This document shows, piece by piece, positions 33,726 to 43,008 of a stretch of 64,000 nucleotides of DNA (position 1 is its first letter; each line of letters opens with the position of its first letter). The notes beneath the pieces were generated by a model, which ran no database searches, was not told the DNA's origin, and saw only the letters and a program-made list of their open reading frames with translations. The stretch is taken from positions 744,001 to 808,000 of the forward strand of contig NZ_AP025158.1 of assembly GCF_019974155.1 (NCBI RefSeq), in the 5' to 3' direction. The stretch comes from Thermus thermophilus (GTDB lineage Bacteria; Deinococcota; Deinococci; Deinococcales; Thermaceae). The position numbers and the translations under genes are program-made.

Positions 33726-34772
33726 ATGGGCCGCCGATCCGCGCTTGAGGGCGTCCGCCTCCCCCAGGGGAAAGAGCCTCACCGGGGCCTTTGGCTGGAC
33801 AAGTTCTTGAGGTCGGCGAGGCGGGAGGACACCGAGGCCAAGCGGGTTCTGGTCCGGGAGGCGGCGGGGGTCCCCGAACCCGGGGAGTACCGGGCGTTTT
33901 TCGGACGGTACCGCAAGGCCCTGGAGGCCCTGGGGGCCGAGCTCCGCCAGGCCAGGACCCTCTCCCGCCTGGCGGTGGGCTTGGGTGGGGAAGGGGTGCT
34001 GGAGACGGCCCTCACCCTTCAACGCGCCTACGGGGTGCCCTACATCCCGGGCTCGGCCCTCAAGGGCCTGGCGAGCCGCTACGCCCACCTCTACCTGGAG
34101 GGCGAGGCTTGGCGGCGCGACCTGGCCCGCTTCCAGCGGGGCGAGGCCCAGGCGGGGCTTTTCGGCACCACGGAGGAGCAGGGCCTGGTGGTCTTCTGGG
34201 ACGCCCTCCCCCTTCCCGGGAAGTGGAAGCTCCACCCCGACATTCTGAACCCCCACCACCCCGACTACTACGGGAGCGGGGAGGCTCCCCCCGCGGACTG
34301 GGACAGCCCCGTCCCGGTCCCCTTCCTCTCCGTCACGGGCACCTTCCTCCTCGCCCTCTCCCCGGCCCCCGGGGTTTCTCCCGAGGAAGCCGGGCCCTGG
34401 CTTCGGGCCGCCTGGCGCATCCTCGCCTGGGCCTTGAGGGAGGAGGGGGTGGGGGCCAAGACCTCCTCGGGGTACGGGCGCATGGCCCTGGAGGAGCCCG
34501 TGTCCCAAGGGGAAAAGCCCCCGGCGCCAGGGCCGAGCCCGGTCCTCCAGGACCTCCTCACCCGGGCCCGCGCCCTCTCCTACAAGGAGGTGCCCCGCTT
34601 CCTGGCCGCCCAGGCGGAGGCCATCCTAGGCCTCTCGGCGGAGGAGGCCGAGGCCCTTCGCCGGGCCCTGGAGGAGCGGGGCTTCCTCCGCAACCTGGCC
34701 GACCTTAAGCGCTGGCGCAAGGAGCACCCCGGTCTGGAAGGGGTCCTGGCCAAGCTGGGCCTTTTGGCCTAG
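33726..34772 (+). CDS. cmr6: Cmr6, RAMP subunit
   Basis: A 348-residue Cas7-group protein. TALTLQRAYGVPYIPGSALKG (near residue 100) and YGRMALEEP with GAKTSSGYG are the Cmr6 motifs; the middle has HPDILNPHHPDYYGS. It sits next to Cmr1 at the crRNA 3' end in known complexes. The ATG at 33726 is chosen because the longer open frame upstream is antiphase cmr5. Its 3' end overlaps the convergent Csx1-like gene by four bases. Confidence 0.93.
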   Translation: MGRRSALEGVRLPQGKEPHRGLWLDKFLRSARREDTEAKRVLVREAAGVPEPGEYRAFFGRYRKALEALGAELRQARTLSRLAVGLGGEGVLETALTLQRAYGVPYIPGSALKGLASRYAHLYLEGEAWRRDLARFQRGEAQAGLFGTTEEQGLVVFWDALPLPGKWKLHPDILNPHHPDYYGSGEAPPADWDSPVPVPFLSVTGTFLLALSPAPGVSPEEAGPWLRAAWRILAWALREEGVGAKTSSGYGRMALEEPVSQGEKPPAPGPSPVLQDLLTRARALSYKEVPRFLAAQAEAILGLSAEEAEALRRALEERGFLRNLADLKRWRKEHPGLEGVLAKLGLLA

Positions 34773-35956
34773 CCTTCCGCTCCCCGGGAGAGGTGGGCTT
34801 CCAGAAGGGCCTGCGTCCGGGCGCAAACCTTCTCTATCGCCTCCTTGAGGCGCCCGGTGCGGGCGGGGTTTTCCCGCATGGCCGCGTGGGCCACGTCGTT
34901 GCGCAGGTCGGCGGTCTCCTCCCAGAGGGAGATCAAGGGAAGGGCCTGGGGGTCTTTCGCGGCGGACTTCTTGTTCTTGGTTTTGGTGCTGAGCCACCTT
35001 TCCGCCACCTCGCGCTCTTCCAGGGGGTCCCAGCCCTTCTGGAGGCAGGCGAGGGTTACCAGGAGCTCCCGGGCGAGGGCGATGGCCTGGGCGTACCTCC
35101 GGGTCTGGAGGAGGAGGCGCATCATCTCCCCCTGAGCCTTAAGGCCTTCGGGGCTGAAGGGGTCCTCCGCGGCCAGAGGGTGGTACCGTTCCCGGATCCT
35201 ATCCAAAAGGGTCCCCAGAGGCCTGGAGCGGGGCAGCTGGGCCACGTCCTGGGCGGCGGCTCCCAGGTGCTTCAGGAGCTCCTTGGCCGACTCCAGGGTT
35301 TCCTTCACCCGGAGGAGGTCCAGGGCGTCCTCCACCCTGTCCAGGGCTTCCCCTACGCTGGAGAGTTTTTTCGCCTTGGGGCCATCCACCTGGTAGCTTT
35401 GCCGGTGAATCTCCCTCAGCAGCTCCCGCAGGTGCAACCCCTCCCCGTGCTCCAGGAGGTCGCGGGTCGCCTGGGTCCACTCCGTTAGGGTCAGGAAGGG
35501 GGTGAGGTCAAAGAAGGCCGCCTCCCGGGTTCCTGGGTCGTAAAAGCCGTACAGGATGCGGCGCACCTTCACCCCCTTGGTGGCCTGCAAGAAGTGCAGG
35601 ACCGCGAGGGCGAGGATGGGTTGGGAGCGAAAGCCGTGGGAGACGTCCATGATGAGCTCCGCTCCCTCGGGTACGTTGTCCACGATGGTGTTGAAGATCT
35701 CCCAGAGCTCTTCTTCGGTGTGCCCCGAGGGGATGGGCACGGGCTCGTACTCCACCCGCTCTCTCAGGGACGCTCCGTGCTTTGCCTCCGCCTCCTTGGT
35801 CATCAGGACCTTTAAAGCGTACCCTTCCTCCTGGTAGCGGCGCAGGATGGCTTCCTGCGTGTAGGGCGTCTCGTACTCCTCGCCGTCCAGCGGGTACTTG
35901 GCGGGCTGGTAGTTGCCCGTTCCCAGAAAGGAAAGAATGAGCCTCCGGGAGTCCAT
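34769..35956 (-). CDS. csx1: Csx1/Csx2-family CARF-HEPN protein
   Basis: A 395-residue ancillary effector. The N-terminus ILSFLGTGNYQPAKY and the motif MDVSHGFRSQP (about residues 105-115) are those of the Csx1/Csx2 CARF family. The C-terminal helical domain carries R-X4-H (R352, H357 in LRNDVAHAAM), the HEPN RNase active site. It should cut RNA non-specifically when bound to cyclic oligoadenylate from Cmr2 or Csm1. The start is ATG 35956 (MDSRRLIL); the open frame extends further but into the cas1 remnant. It is convergent with cmr6 and is transcribed away from the second leader. Confidence 0.9.
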   Translation of the reverse strand: MDSRRLILSFLGTGNYQPAKYPLDGEEYETPYTQEAILRRYQEEGYALKVLMTKEAEAKHGASLRERVEYEPVPIPSGHTEEELWEIFNTIVDNVPEGAELIMDVSHGFRSQPILALAVLHFLQATKGVKVRRILYGFYDPGTREAAFFDLTPFLTLTEWTQATRDLLEHGEGLHLRELLREIHRQSYQVDGPKAKKLSSVGEALDRVEDALDLLRVKETLESAKELLKHLGAAAQDVAQLPRSRPLGTLLDRIRERYHPLAAEDPFSPEGLKAQGEMMRLLLQTRRYAQAIALARELLVTLACLQKGWDPLEEREVAERWLSTKTKNKKSAAKDPQALPLISLWEETADLRNDVAHAAMRENPARTGRLKEAIEKVCARTQALLEAHLSRGAEG

Positions 35957-36019
35957 GGCTTTCCCCCTTTGGGGGTTAAGCTTACCGCGTCCCCACCCGG
36001 CGGCCAAGGTGGGCCTTGG

Positions 36020-36061
36020 GGGCGGGAGGGGTACGCGCCCCTTTACTTGCGGAAGCACTAG
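36020..36061 (+). pseudogene. 3' remnant of a second, diverged cas1
   Basis: Directly before leader 2, the codons EGYAPLYLRKH-stop (36026-36061) mirror the end of the cas1 at 20899 (GEYTPFYLRRH-stop) at the same distance from the leader. Weaker alignment with small indels may extend upstream to about 35985. The differences show it is not a copy of the present cas1 but the tail of another allele, left after recombination or deletion. Confidence 0.75.
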
Positions 36062-36416
36062 TAACTACATCTATGCGCGAAATTGCCGGGCGAAGGTACG
36101 TTAATCGCTTTCTCATTTACTAGTTTCCTTTTTCAAGGTCTTTTCCGCTCCAAAATAAACCCGGTCCACCGTTGCCCTGAGATGCTATAATGCCCTTGTC
36201 CGGACCTCCGGGCGGGGACCTTGAAAGCCAGTTTTCCCCTTGCCGAGGGCGAATATGCGTTTTCCCCTTCTCATCGCCCCTTTCTCCTGTGGCTTGCCAT
36301 CGGCCCAAACCCCCGAAAACCCCCGTTATTCGCCGTGTGCATATTCCAAGCTTCATCTTTCTCACAAACCCCCCCTCTGGCGGTGCCGTCCAGGACGGGG
36401 TTCTGAGGGGGGTAGA
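36062..36416 (+). promoter_or_regulatory. CRISPR leader 2
   Basis: 355 bp between the cas1 remnant and array 2, the same as leader 1 from 36072 on, with two changed bases at 36070-36071. It contains the extended -10 TGCTATAAT (36183-36191) and no gene. The offset to leader 1 is exactly 15162 bp with no indel. Confidence 0.85.
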
Positions 36417-38198
36417 GTTGCAAGAGCTTGAGCCCCGTAAGGGGATTGCGACGGTGGCGGTGAAGCCGAGCAGCCGCTTCCCGTCCTCGATGGGTTGCAA
36501 GAGCTTGAGCCCCGTAAGGGGATTGCGACACGATCTCTTCAGCGGGCACTTTTTCGGCCCAAGCGGTTATGTTGCAAGAGCTTGAGCCCCGTAAGGGGAT
36601 TGCGACCCCCCTCCACAAGAGGCGGGGAGATTGGGCGTCCAACCTCCCGTTGCAAGAGCTTGAGCCCCGTAAGGGGATTGCGACGTAATGGCGCGCGCAC
36701 GCCGTAAGAGCATGGGCCCATACTTGTTGCAAGAGCTTGAGCCCCGTAAGGGGATTGCGACTTGCCGTAGCGCTTCCCCGTAGCGGGGTCCACGTAACCG
36801 AGTTGCAAGAGCTTGAGCCCCGTAAGGGGATTGCGACAGATAGGGTCAAGCCCCCATTCTCCTGTATGACCTTAGTCGTTGCAAGAGCTTGAGCCCCGTA
36901 AGGGGATTGCGACGCCTCAGCGGGCCGGGGTTCTCACAGGATGGGAGTTTTTGTTGCAAGAGCTTGAGCCCCGTAAGGGGATTGCGACAAGCTGGGCGCT
37001 TATCCCGATGTGGGCCTCATCAAATGTGTTGCAAGAGCTTGAGCCCCGTAAGGGGATTGCGACCGGCCCTCGTGGGGCCGCCAGTTGCACAGGAGGTGGG
37101 TTGCAAGAGCTTGAGCCCCGTAAGGGGATTGCGACAAGACCTCACGCCACAGCTCCCACGCCTTCCCGTCCGCTTGGTTGCAAGAGCTTGAGCCCCGTAA
37201 GGGGATTGCGACCAGACCTCCTCCGCTATCCAGAGCTCCTCGCCCCCGTTGCAAGAGCTTGAGCCCCGTAAGGGGATTGCGACCCGATATACTTGCGCAA
37301 CCCCTGCCCCACTCCCTGGCCCAGGGTTGCAAGAGCTTGAGCCCCGTAAGGGGATTGCGACTTTGGTTCTTTGTTTGGTTCTTTTTTTGGTTCGTGTTGC
37401 AAGAGCTTGAGCCCCGTAAGGGGATTGCGACCCGCCGCTTCCCTCTCTGTTACCTTTTGCCCGTCAATGTAGGTTGCAAGAGCTTGAGCCCCGTAAGGGG
37501 ATTGCGACACATGTGTGCGTTGCGATGACGAGGTGGAGAGGGACGATGCGTTGCAAGAGCTTGAGCCCCGTAAGGGGATTGCGACCACCGCCAGCGCTTG
37601 CCGTCAAAGGTCCAAACCGATTCTTCGGTTGCAAGAGCTTGAGCCCCGTAAGGGGATTGCGACTTCTCCTTGAGGCTTGTAAACCTGCGGGCTATCTTGG
37701 CGGTTGCAAGAGCTTGAGCCCCGTAAGGGGATTGCGACCCGCATGGGCCCACAGCTTACGCCTAACGCCCCCATGGCGTTGCAAGAGCTTGAGCCCCGTA
37801 AGGGGATTGCGACCCTCCCACATACGCTCAAAGACTTCGCGTGCAAACTTGTTGCAGGAGCTTGAGCCCCGTAAGGGGATTGCGACCCCGGAAATCGCCC
37901 CGGTGGTGGTTCGCCTTAACCACATGGGTTGCAAGAGCTTGAGCCCCGTAAGGGGATTGCGACAGCCTTTTCTGCGCTTCTACCAGAGCAGAGAGGAGTT
38001 CCGCGAGTTGCAAGAGCTTGAGCCCCGTAAGGGGATTGCGACAGCAAGTTCGGCTTCCGTGAGGCCGCGCTTACGCCGCAGTGTTGCAAGAGCTTGAGCC
38101 CCGTAAGGGGATTGCGACTGGACGCTCTGGATGCCGCCATCCTCGCCGCCTATGACGCCCATGTTGCAAGAGCTTGAGCCCCGTAAGGGGATTGCCGC
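36417..38198 (+). CRISPR. CRISPR array 2: 24 repeats, 23 spacers
   Basis: Same 36-bp repeat as array 1 (GTTGCAAGAG start, CCCC-GTAA-GGGG hairpin, ATTGCGAC tag), first copy at 36417, last at 38163. Spacers are 34-44 bp. Repeat 20 (37851) has one A-to-G change (GTTGCAGGAG), and the last repeat ends ATTGCCGC instead of ATTGCGAC. Spacer 13 (37362-37395) is a T-rich, repetitive sequence. The array reads from leader 2 toward cas2 and csm. Frames translating as repeated SLSPVRGLR-type peptides are only repeat read-through. Confidence 0.98.
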
Positions 38199-38227
38199 CC
38201 ATGGGGTCTTTTGGTTAGCCTTTCCCC

Positions 38228-38500
38228 ATGGGAAAGCGTCTTTATGCCGTGGTGTACGACATCTCGGACGACACCCGCCGGGTGAAGCTGGCCAACCTCT
38301 TGAAAAGCTACGGGGAGCGGGTCCAGCTCTCCGTGTTTGAGTGCTACTTGGACGAGCGGCTTCTGGAGGACCTGCGGCGGAGGGCCGGGCGGCTTCTGGA
38401 CCTGGGCCAGGACGCCCTGCGCATCTACCCCGTGGCGGGCCGGGTGGAGGTTCTGGGCGTGGGGCCCTTGCCGGAGCCCCGGGAGGTCCAGGTGCTGTGA
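38228..38500 (+). CDS. cas2: Cas2
   Basis: A 90-residue Cas2 with the ferredoxin-like start [22 protein letters not shown] (beta 1 and conserved Asp) and [11 protein letters not shown]. Cas2 dimers form the core of the Cas1-Cas2 integrase for new spacers. It begins 30 bases after the last repeat of array 2. Its natural partner cas1 is not next to it; the only cas1 sequences in the window are broken, so Cas2 needs a Cas1 made elsewhere. Confidence 0.95.
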   Translation: MGKRLYAVVYDISDDTRRVKLANLLKSYGERVQLSVFECYLDERLLEDLRRRAGRLLDLGQDALRIYPVAGRVEVLGVGPLPEPREVQVL

Positions 38501-38542
38501 GGCCCCGCGTGCATACTTCACACGGGCCCCGGGGGGGCCCCT

Positions 38543-38555
38543 ATATACTCGGGCC
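38543..38555 (+). promoter_or_regulatory. Leaderless -10 element before csm1
   Basis: CTATATACT holds the hexamer TATACT (38543-38548), ending seven bases before the csm1 ATG at 38556. Transcription would start at the ATG. The best upstream hexamer (TTCACA, 38517-38522) is 20 bp away, too far for a standard -35. Confidence 0.5.
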
Positions 38556-40973
38556 ATGCCTGGGGACGGCCTGAGCGTGGCCCTGGCGGGCCTCCTTCAC
38601 GACGTGGGCAAGCTCTACTCCCGGGCCTTTTGGGGGGAGCGGGACGAGCGGGTTCCCGACCGCACCCACACCGCCTACACCGCCCACTTCGTCCAGAGGC
38701 ACGAGGCCCTCTTTAGAGGGGCGGGCCTGGACCCGGACTGGCTCGCCCAGACGGCGAGCCGCCACCACGAGGGCTGGCGCGACCGCCCCCAGTACCGGCC
38801 CGAGACCCCCGAGGAGTGGTGCGTGGCCCTGGCGGACACCCACGCCTCCAAGGAGCGGGAGGAGGGGGAGGGCGGGGGAAGCCCCCCGGAGGTGCCCCTC
38901 CTTCCCCCCTTCCGCAGGCTCCTCCTGGGGGGCGAGGAGGGGAGGGAAGGGGGGTACAGCCCCGTGCGGGCCGGGGGGCGGGTGGGCCTCGAGGCCGGGG
39001 GGCTTTACCCGGAGGAGCGGCCCAACGTTTCCAAGGACGTCTACAAGCGGCTCCTTGAGCGGCTGGAGGGGCGGCTTTCCGAGATGGCCCGCCTCCGCCT
39101 CACCAAGGAGGCCCTCCTCCTGAACCTGGCCCTGGCCTTCCAGGAAACCCTCTCCCTGGTGCCCTCGGACACCCAGTCGGAGCCGGACGTCTCCCTCTAC
39201 GACCACCTGCGCCTCACCGCGGCCATCGCCCACGCCCTGTGGCTTTTCCACGGGGAAAGCCCCCGGGCGCAGGACCTGCGCCAGGACGGGGAGAAGTTCC
39301 TCCTGGCGGTGGGGGACATGGGGGGCATCCAGGGGCACATCTACCGCATCGCCGGGGCGGAGGCGGGGGTGGGGGGCATCGCCAAGCGGCTTCGGGCGAG
39401 GAGCCTCGAGGTGAGCCTGGCGGCGGAGGCCATGGCCCTGGGGCTTCTCCGGCGCCTGGGCCTCACCCCCCTGAACCGCATCCTGGGGGCGGGGGGCAAG
39501 TTCTACCTCCTCCTGCCCAACACCGAGGAAGCGAGGGCGGCCCTGGAGGAAGCCCGGGAGGCCTGGGGGAGGTGGGCCCTGGGGCGGGGGGGAAGCCTCG
39601 TGCCCCACCTGGCCTGGGTGGCCTTCCGGGGGGAGGACTTCCGGGACTTCGCCGCCCTCCTAGGGCGCCTCCACAAGGCCCTCGCCCGGGAGAAGCTCAG
39701 GCCCTTCGCCTTCCTCGCCGCCACGGGGGAAGTCCTGGGGGCGCCCCTCCGTCCCTGCGCGGCCTGCGGCCTGGAGCCTGCCCGAAGGGACGAGCCCGGA
39801 AGCCTCTGCCCGGACTGCGAGCGGGAGGCGGCCCTCGGGGCCCGGCTTCCCCAAAGCGACCGGGTGGGCTTCTTCCTGGAGGAGGCCCCGAGGCCCCACC
39901 TGGGCTTCCCCGGCCTGAAGGTGGGCCTGGGAGGGCCCTTGGAGGGAGCCTTCCACCTCTTCCGCGCCCGGCTGGACTTCGCCCCCTGGCCCCACCCCTC
40001 GGAGGCCAAGCCCCTCCTCGGCCACCTGCCCCGGGTGGAGCACGCCCTAAAGGCCAAGGGGTGGAGCCTGGAGGCCTACCGGGCCTGGGCCGAGGAGGAG
40101 GGGCTTTTGGAGGACGAGGAGGTTCACCCCGGAAAGGTCCTCACCTTCGCCGAGCTCGCCGCCCTCTCGGAAGGCGCCCCCTACCTCGGGGCCCTCCTGC
40201 TGGACGCCGACCGCATGGGGGAGGCCTTCGCCACGGGGTTTCGCCGGGAAGGAAGGGACCTCGCCACCCCGAGCCGCCTCGCCGCCCTTTCCCGCACCCT
40301 GGAGGTCTTCTTCACCACGGAGGTCCTCACCCTCCTGGAGGAGCCCCGGCGCTACCGGGAGCGGCTTGGGTGGGACGGCCTCGAGGCCCAGGGCAAGGAG
40401 GCCCGCTACCCCCTTCTTTACAGCGTCTACTCTGGGGGGGACGACCTCTTCCTCCTCGGGCCCTGGGACGCCCTTTTGGACTTCGCCCTGGACCTGGAGA
40501 GGCTCTACCGCCTCTTCACCCGCCACCCCCGCCTCACCCTCTCCGGGGGGTTCCTCCTCGCCCACCCCAGCCTCCCCGTGCCCGAGCTCGCCCGGCTCCT
40601 TGCCGAGGCGGAGGGGCGGGCCAAGGCGGAGGGGCGGGGGAGGCTTTTCCTCTTCGGCCGGGCGGTGCCTTGGGAGGTCCTGGGGGACCTTCGCGCCTGG
40701 GCCGAGGGCCTGAGGCGGGACCTGCGGGAGGAAAGGGTCTCCCGGGCCCAGGTCTACCGCTGGCTCCTCCTCTGGCGCCGCTTCTTCCCCCTGGAGGACC
40801 CCGGGGAGCGGATGCGCTACAAGCCCCTCTTGGCCTACGCCCTAAGGCGCGTGCGGGAGCGGGACCAAAAGGCTTGGGAAAGGTACCTTGGGCTTCTTGA
40901 CCACCAGGGCCCGGCGTGGGTCTACCTTCCCGTCTGGGTCCAGTGGGCGCTTTACCGGGAAAGGAGGACGTGA
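38556..40973 (+). CDS. csm1: Csm1 (Cas10), type III-A CRISPR complex
   Basis: An 805-residue Cas10. It has an N-terminal HD nuclease domain (LLHDVGK, H15-D16; SRHHEGW), a zinc ribbon (CAACG...CPDC, near residues 397-425), two palm domains and the cyclase motif GGDD (residues 627-630, [11 protein letters not shown]), and a D4 helical tail. It should make cyclic oligoadenylate and cut single-stranded DNA at transcribed targets. It differs from the Cmr2 in this window by having the HD domain, so the two Cas10s have different outputs. ATG at 38556 sits right after a TATACT element; the upstream in-frame extension is cas2 antiphase. Confidence 0.96.
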   Translation: MPGDGLSVALAGLLHDVGKLYSRAFWGERDERVPDRTHTAYTAHFVQRHEALFRGAGLDPDWLAQTASRHHEGWRDRPQYRPETPEEWCVALADTHASKEREEGEGGGSPPEVPLLPPFRRLLLGGEEGREGGYSPVRAGGRVGLEAGGLYPEERPNVSKDVYKRLLERLEGRLSEMARLRLTKEALLLNLALAFQETLSLVPSDTQSEPDVSLYDHLRLTAAIAHALWLFHGESPRAQDLRQDGEKFLLAVGDMGGIQGHIYRIAGAEAGVGGIAKRLRARSLEVSLAAEAMALGLLRRLGLTPLNRILGAGGKFYLLLPNTEEARAALEEAREAWGRWALGRGGSLVPHLAWVAFRGEDFRDFAALLGRLHKALAREKLRPFAFLAATGEVLGAPLRPCAACGLEPARRDEPGSLCPDCEREAALGARLPQSDRVGFFLEEAPRPHLGFPGLKVGLGGPLEGAFHLFRARLDFAPWPHPSEAKPLLGHLPRVEHALKAKGWSLEAYRAWAEEEGLLEDEEVHPGKVLTFAELAALSEGAPYLGALLLDADRMGEAFATGFRREGRDLATPSRLAALSRTLEVFFTTEVLTLLEEPRRYRERLGWDGLEAQGKEARYPLLYSVYSGGDDLFLLGPWDALLDFALDLERLYRLFTRHPRLTLSGGFLLAHPSLPVPELARLLAEAEGRAKAEGRGRLFLFGRAVPWEVLGDLRAWAEGLRRDLREERVSRAQVYRWLLLWRRFFPLEDPGERMRYKPLLAYALRRVRERDQKAWERYLGLLDHQGPAWVYLPVWVQWALYRERRT

Positions 40974-41378
40974 ATGCCGGCGTTGGAGTTTTTCAAGGAC
41001 AAGGCGCGGGGAGTTTTGGACCCCAGGGTCTTTGAGCGGGCGCGGGAGGTGGCGGAGAGGCTCGCCAGGGGCAAGCTCAAGTCCAGCCAGTTCCGCAACT
41101 ACTTCGCTGAGCTCAGGGCCTTGGAGAACCGCTTCGCGCAGGAGAGGCGCAAGGAGGGGGAGGAGTTGGCCTTCGCCCGGCTCGTCCCCCAGCTTGAGCT
41201 TCTCAAGGCCAAGCTCTTCTACAACACCCGCTCCCAGGGCCCCTTGAAGGACGCGAGGGAGTTCGTGGAGTTCATGGAGGAGGCCCTGGAGGCGGGCAAG
41301 CGGAGCCCCAAGGACTTTGAGGCCATGATGAAGTACGTGGAGGCGGTGCTCGCCTATTTCTACGCCGTGGGGAAGTAG
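40974..41378 (+). CDS. csm2: Csm2, small helical subunit
   Basis: A 134-residue helical protein, the Cas11-type small subunit of the Csm complex. LKSSQFRNYFAELRALENRF (near residues 36-55) is the conserved Csm2 segment. It begins on the base after the csm1 stop (TGAATG). Several copies line the target RNA opposite Csm3. Confidence 0.93.
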   Translation: MPALEFFKDKARGVLDPRVFERAREVAERLARGKLKSSQFRNYFAELRALENRFAQERRKEGEELAFARLVPQLELLKAKLFYNTRSQGPLKDAREFVEFMEEALEAGKRSPKDFEAMMKYVEAVLAYFYAVGK

Positions 41379-41388
41379 GAGGAAGGGG

Positions 41389-42114
41389 ATGAAGCTCAAG
41401 AAGGTGATCCGCATCCGCTCGGTGCTCCTGGCCAAGACGGGCCTCAGGATCGGGATGAGCCGGGACCAGATGGCCATCGGCGACCTGGACAACCCCGTGG
41501 TCCGCAACCCCCTCACGGACGAGCCCTACATCCCCGGCTCCAGCCTCAAGGGGAAGCTCCGCTACCTCCTGGAGTGGAGCCTGGGCGGGGACTACATCCT
41601 GAAGGCCAAGGACAAGCACGTCTACGCCTCCCCCGACCCCAAGGACCCCGTGGCCCGCATCTTCGGCCTCGCCCCGGAGAACGACGAGAAGTCTTTGGCG
41701 GTGGCCCGGGAGCGGGGCCCCACGAGGCTTCTCGTGCGGGACGCCTACCTCACGGAGGACGCCAAGGAGGCCCTAGAGCGCACCTCCGCCCGGGGCGGGC
41801 TCTACACGGAGATCAAGCAGGAGGTCTTCATCCCCCGCCTCGGGGGGAACGCCAACCCCCGCACCACGGAAAGGGTCCCCGCCGGGGCCCGCTTTAAGGT
41901 GGAGATGACCTACCGGGTGCTGGACGACCTGGACGAGGAGTACTTCGGGAAATACCTCCTCCGGGCCCTGGAGCTTCTGGAGCTGGACGGCCTCGGGGGG
42001 CATATCAGCCGGGGCTACGGCCAGGTCTACTTCCTCCACCCCGAAAGGCTTGCGGAAGACCAGGAGGGCTGGCCCCTTAGGGAAAGGCTCAAGGTGGAGG
42101 AAGTGGTCCTTTAG
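41389..42114 (+). CDS. csm3: Csm3, backbone RAMP and target-RNA nuclease
   Basis: A 241-residue Cas7-group protein. It holds GLRIGMSRDQMAIGDLDNPVVRNPLT with Asp34 at the catalytic position for six-nucleotide target RNA cleavage, then PYIPGSSLKGKLRY and the Gly-rich GLGGHISRGYGQVYF. Multiple copies form the Csm backbone. A GGAGGAAGGGG site precedes the ATG. Confidence 0.95.
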   Translation: MKLKKVIRIRSVLLAKTGLRIGMSRDQMAIGDLDNPVVRNPLTDEPYIPGSSLKGKLRYLLEWSLGGDYILKAKDKHVYASPDPKDPVARIFGLAPENDEKSLAVARERGPTRLLVRDAYLTEDAKEALERTSARGGLYTEIKQEVFIPRLGGNANPRTTERVPAGARFKVEMTYRVLDDLDEEYFGKYLLRALELLELDGLGGHISRGYGQVYFLHPERLAEDQEGWPLRERLKVEEVVL

Positions 42115-42123
42115 GGGGCCTGG

Positions 42124-43008
42124 ATGCGGGCGACCCTTTTCCGCCTCTACTTCCAGGGCCCCCTCAAGGCCCTCCCCCGGGCCCCCACCCTCCTGGGCCA
42201 CCTCCTCTGGTGGTACCGGTACACCCACGGGCGGGAGGCCTTGGAGGAGCTTTTAGAAAGGCTCCAACAAGAACCGCCTTTCCGCCTCTCCAGCGTCTAC
42301 CCCGAGGGCTGGCTTCCCCGGCCCAAGCTTCCCCCCGTGCAGGTGGAGGAAACCGCCCTAAGGAAGGCCCTGAAGAGCCTCTCCCTGGTGCGCCTGGACA
42401 CGTTCCAGGCCCTGGCCGAGAGGGGAGAGGAGGCCCTTTTGGAAGCCCCCGAGGTCCTGGGAGGGGCCAGGCCCCCGGAGGTGCGGAGGCTCCGCCGCAC
42501 CCGGGTGGGGGTGGACCGGGCCGCGGGCACGGCCTGCCCCGGCGTCCTCTTCACCCAGGAGTACCTCTTCCCCGACCCCAAGACCCCCCACGCCCTCTAC
42601 GTCCTGGGGGAGGCCCCCTTTGACCTCGGGGAGGCCCTGGCCTTCGTGGGGGAGATGGGGTACGGGGGGCAGGCGGGCGTGGGGCTTGGGCGCTTCCGGG
42701 TGGAGGGCCCCTTTCCCGTGGACCTGCCCGAGGCCGAGGCCCCAAACGCCTACGCCACCCTGGCCCCGGGACCCTTGGAAGGCGCCCTCTACTACGAGGT
42801 GGAGCCCTACTGGGGCAGGCTCGGAGGGGCCTACGTGGGGGCCAAGCCCTTCAAGAGGCCTTACCTTCGGACCAAGGAGGGGAGCGTCTACCGGAGGCCC
42901 ACCCACCGCCTCCTGGAGGTGACCCCCACGGAGCCCCCGGAGGCGGGGGCGCGGGTGTGGGAGGCCCTTTCGGTCTTTCCCCTGGGGGTGAGGGTATGGG
43001 ATTCCTGA
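42124..43008 (+). CDS. csm4: Csm4, RAMP subunit at the crRNA 5' tag
   Basis: A 294-residue Cas5-group RAMP protein with the Csm4 start LFRLYFQGPLKALP and the Gly-rich loop MGYGGQAGVGLGRF. It binds Csm1 and the crRNA 5' tag. It overlaps csm5 by 13 bp. The CRISPR repeat is shared by both arrays, so Csm4 and Cmr3 probably compete for the same crRNAs. Confidence 0.92.
   Translation: MRATLFRLYFQGPLKALPRAPTLLGHLLWWYRYTHGREALEELLERLQQEPPFRLSSVYPEGWLPRPKLPPVQVEETALRKALKSLSLVRLDTFQALAERGEEALLEAPEVLGGARPPEVRRLRRTRVGVDRAAGTACPGVLFTQEYLFPDPKTPHALYVLGEAPFDLGEALAFVGEMGYGGQAGVGLGRFRVEGPFPVDLPEAEAPNAYATLAPGPLEGALYYEVEPYWGRLGGAYVGAKPFKRPYLRTKEGSVYRRPTHRLLEVTPTEPPEAGARVWEALSVFPLGVRVWDS

Noticed and set aside
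21330-38160. Many open frames translating as repeated SLSPVRGLR or GSSSCN peptides.
   Set aside because: They are read-through of CRISPR repeats and spacers in all frames, not genes.
37814-38162. Spacers that might target genes in this window.
   Set aside because: By eye no spacer matched another part of the window; a computed search would be needed to be certain.
38517-38548. TTCACA as -35 for the csm promoter.
   Set aside because: Spacing to TATACT is 20 bp; only the -10 is kept.
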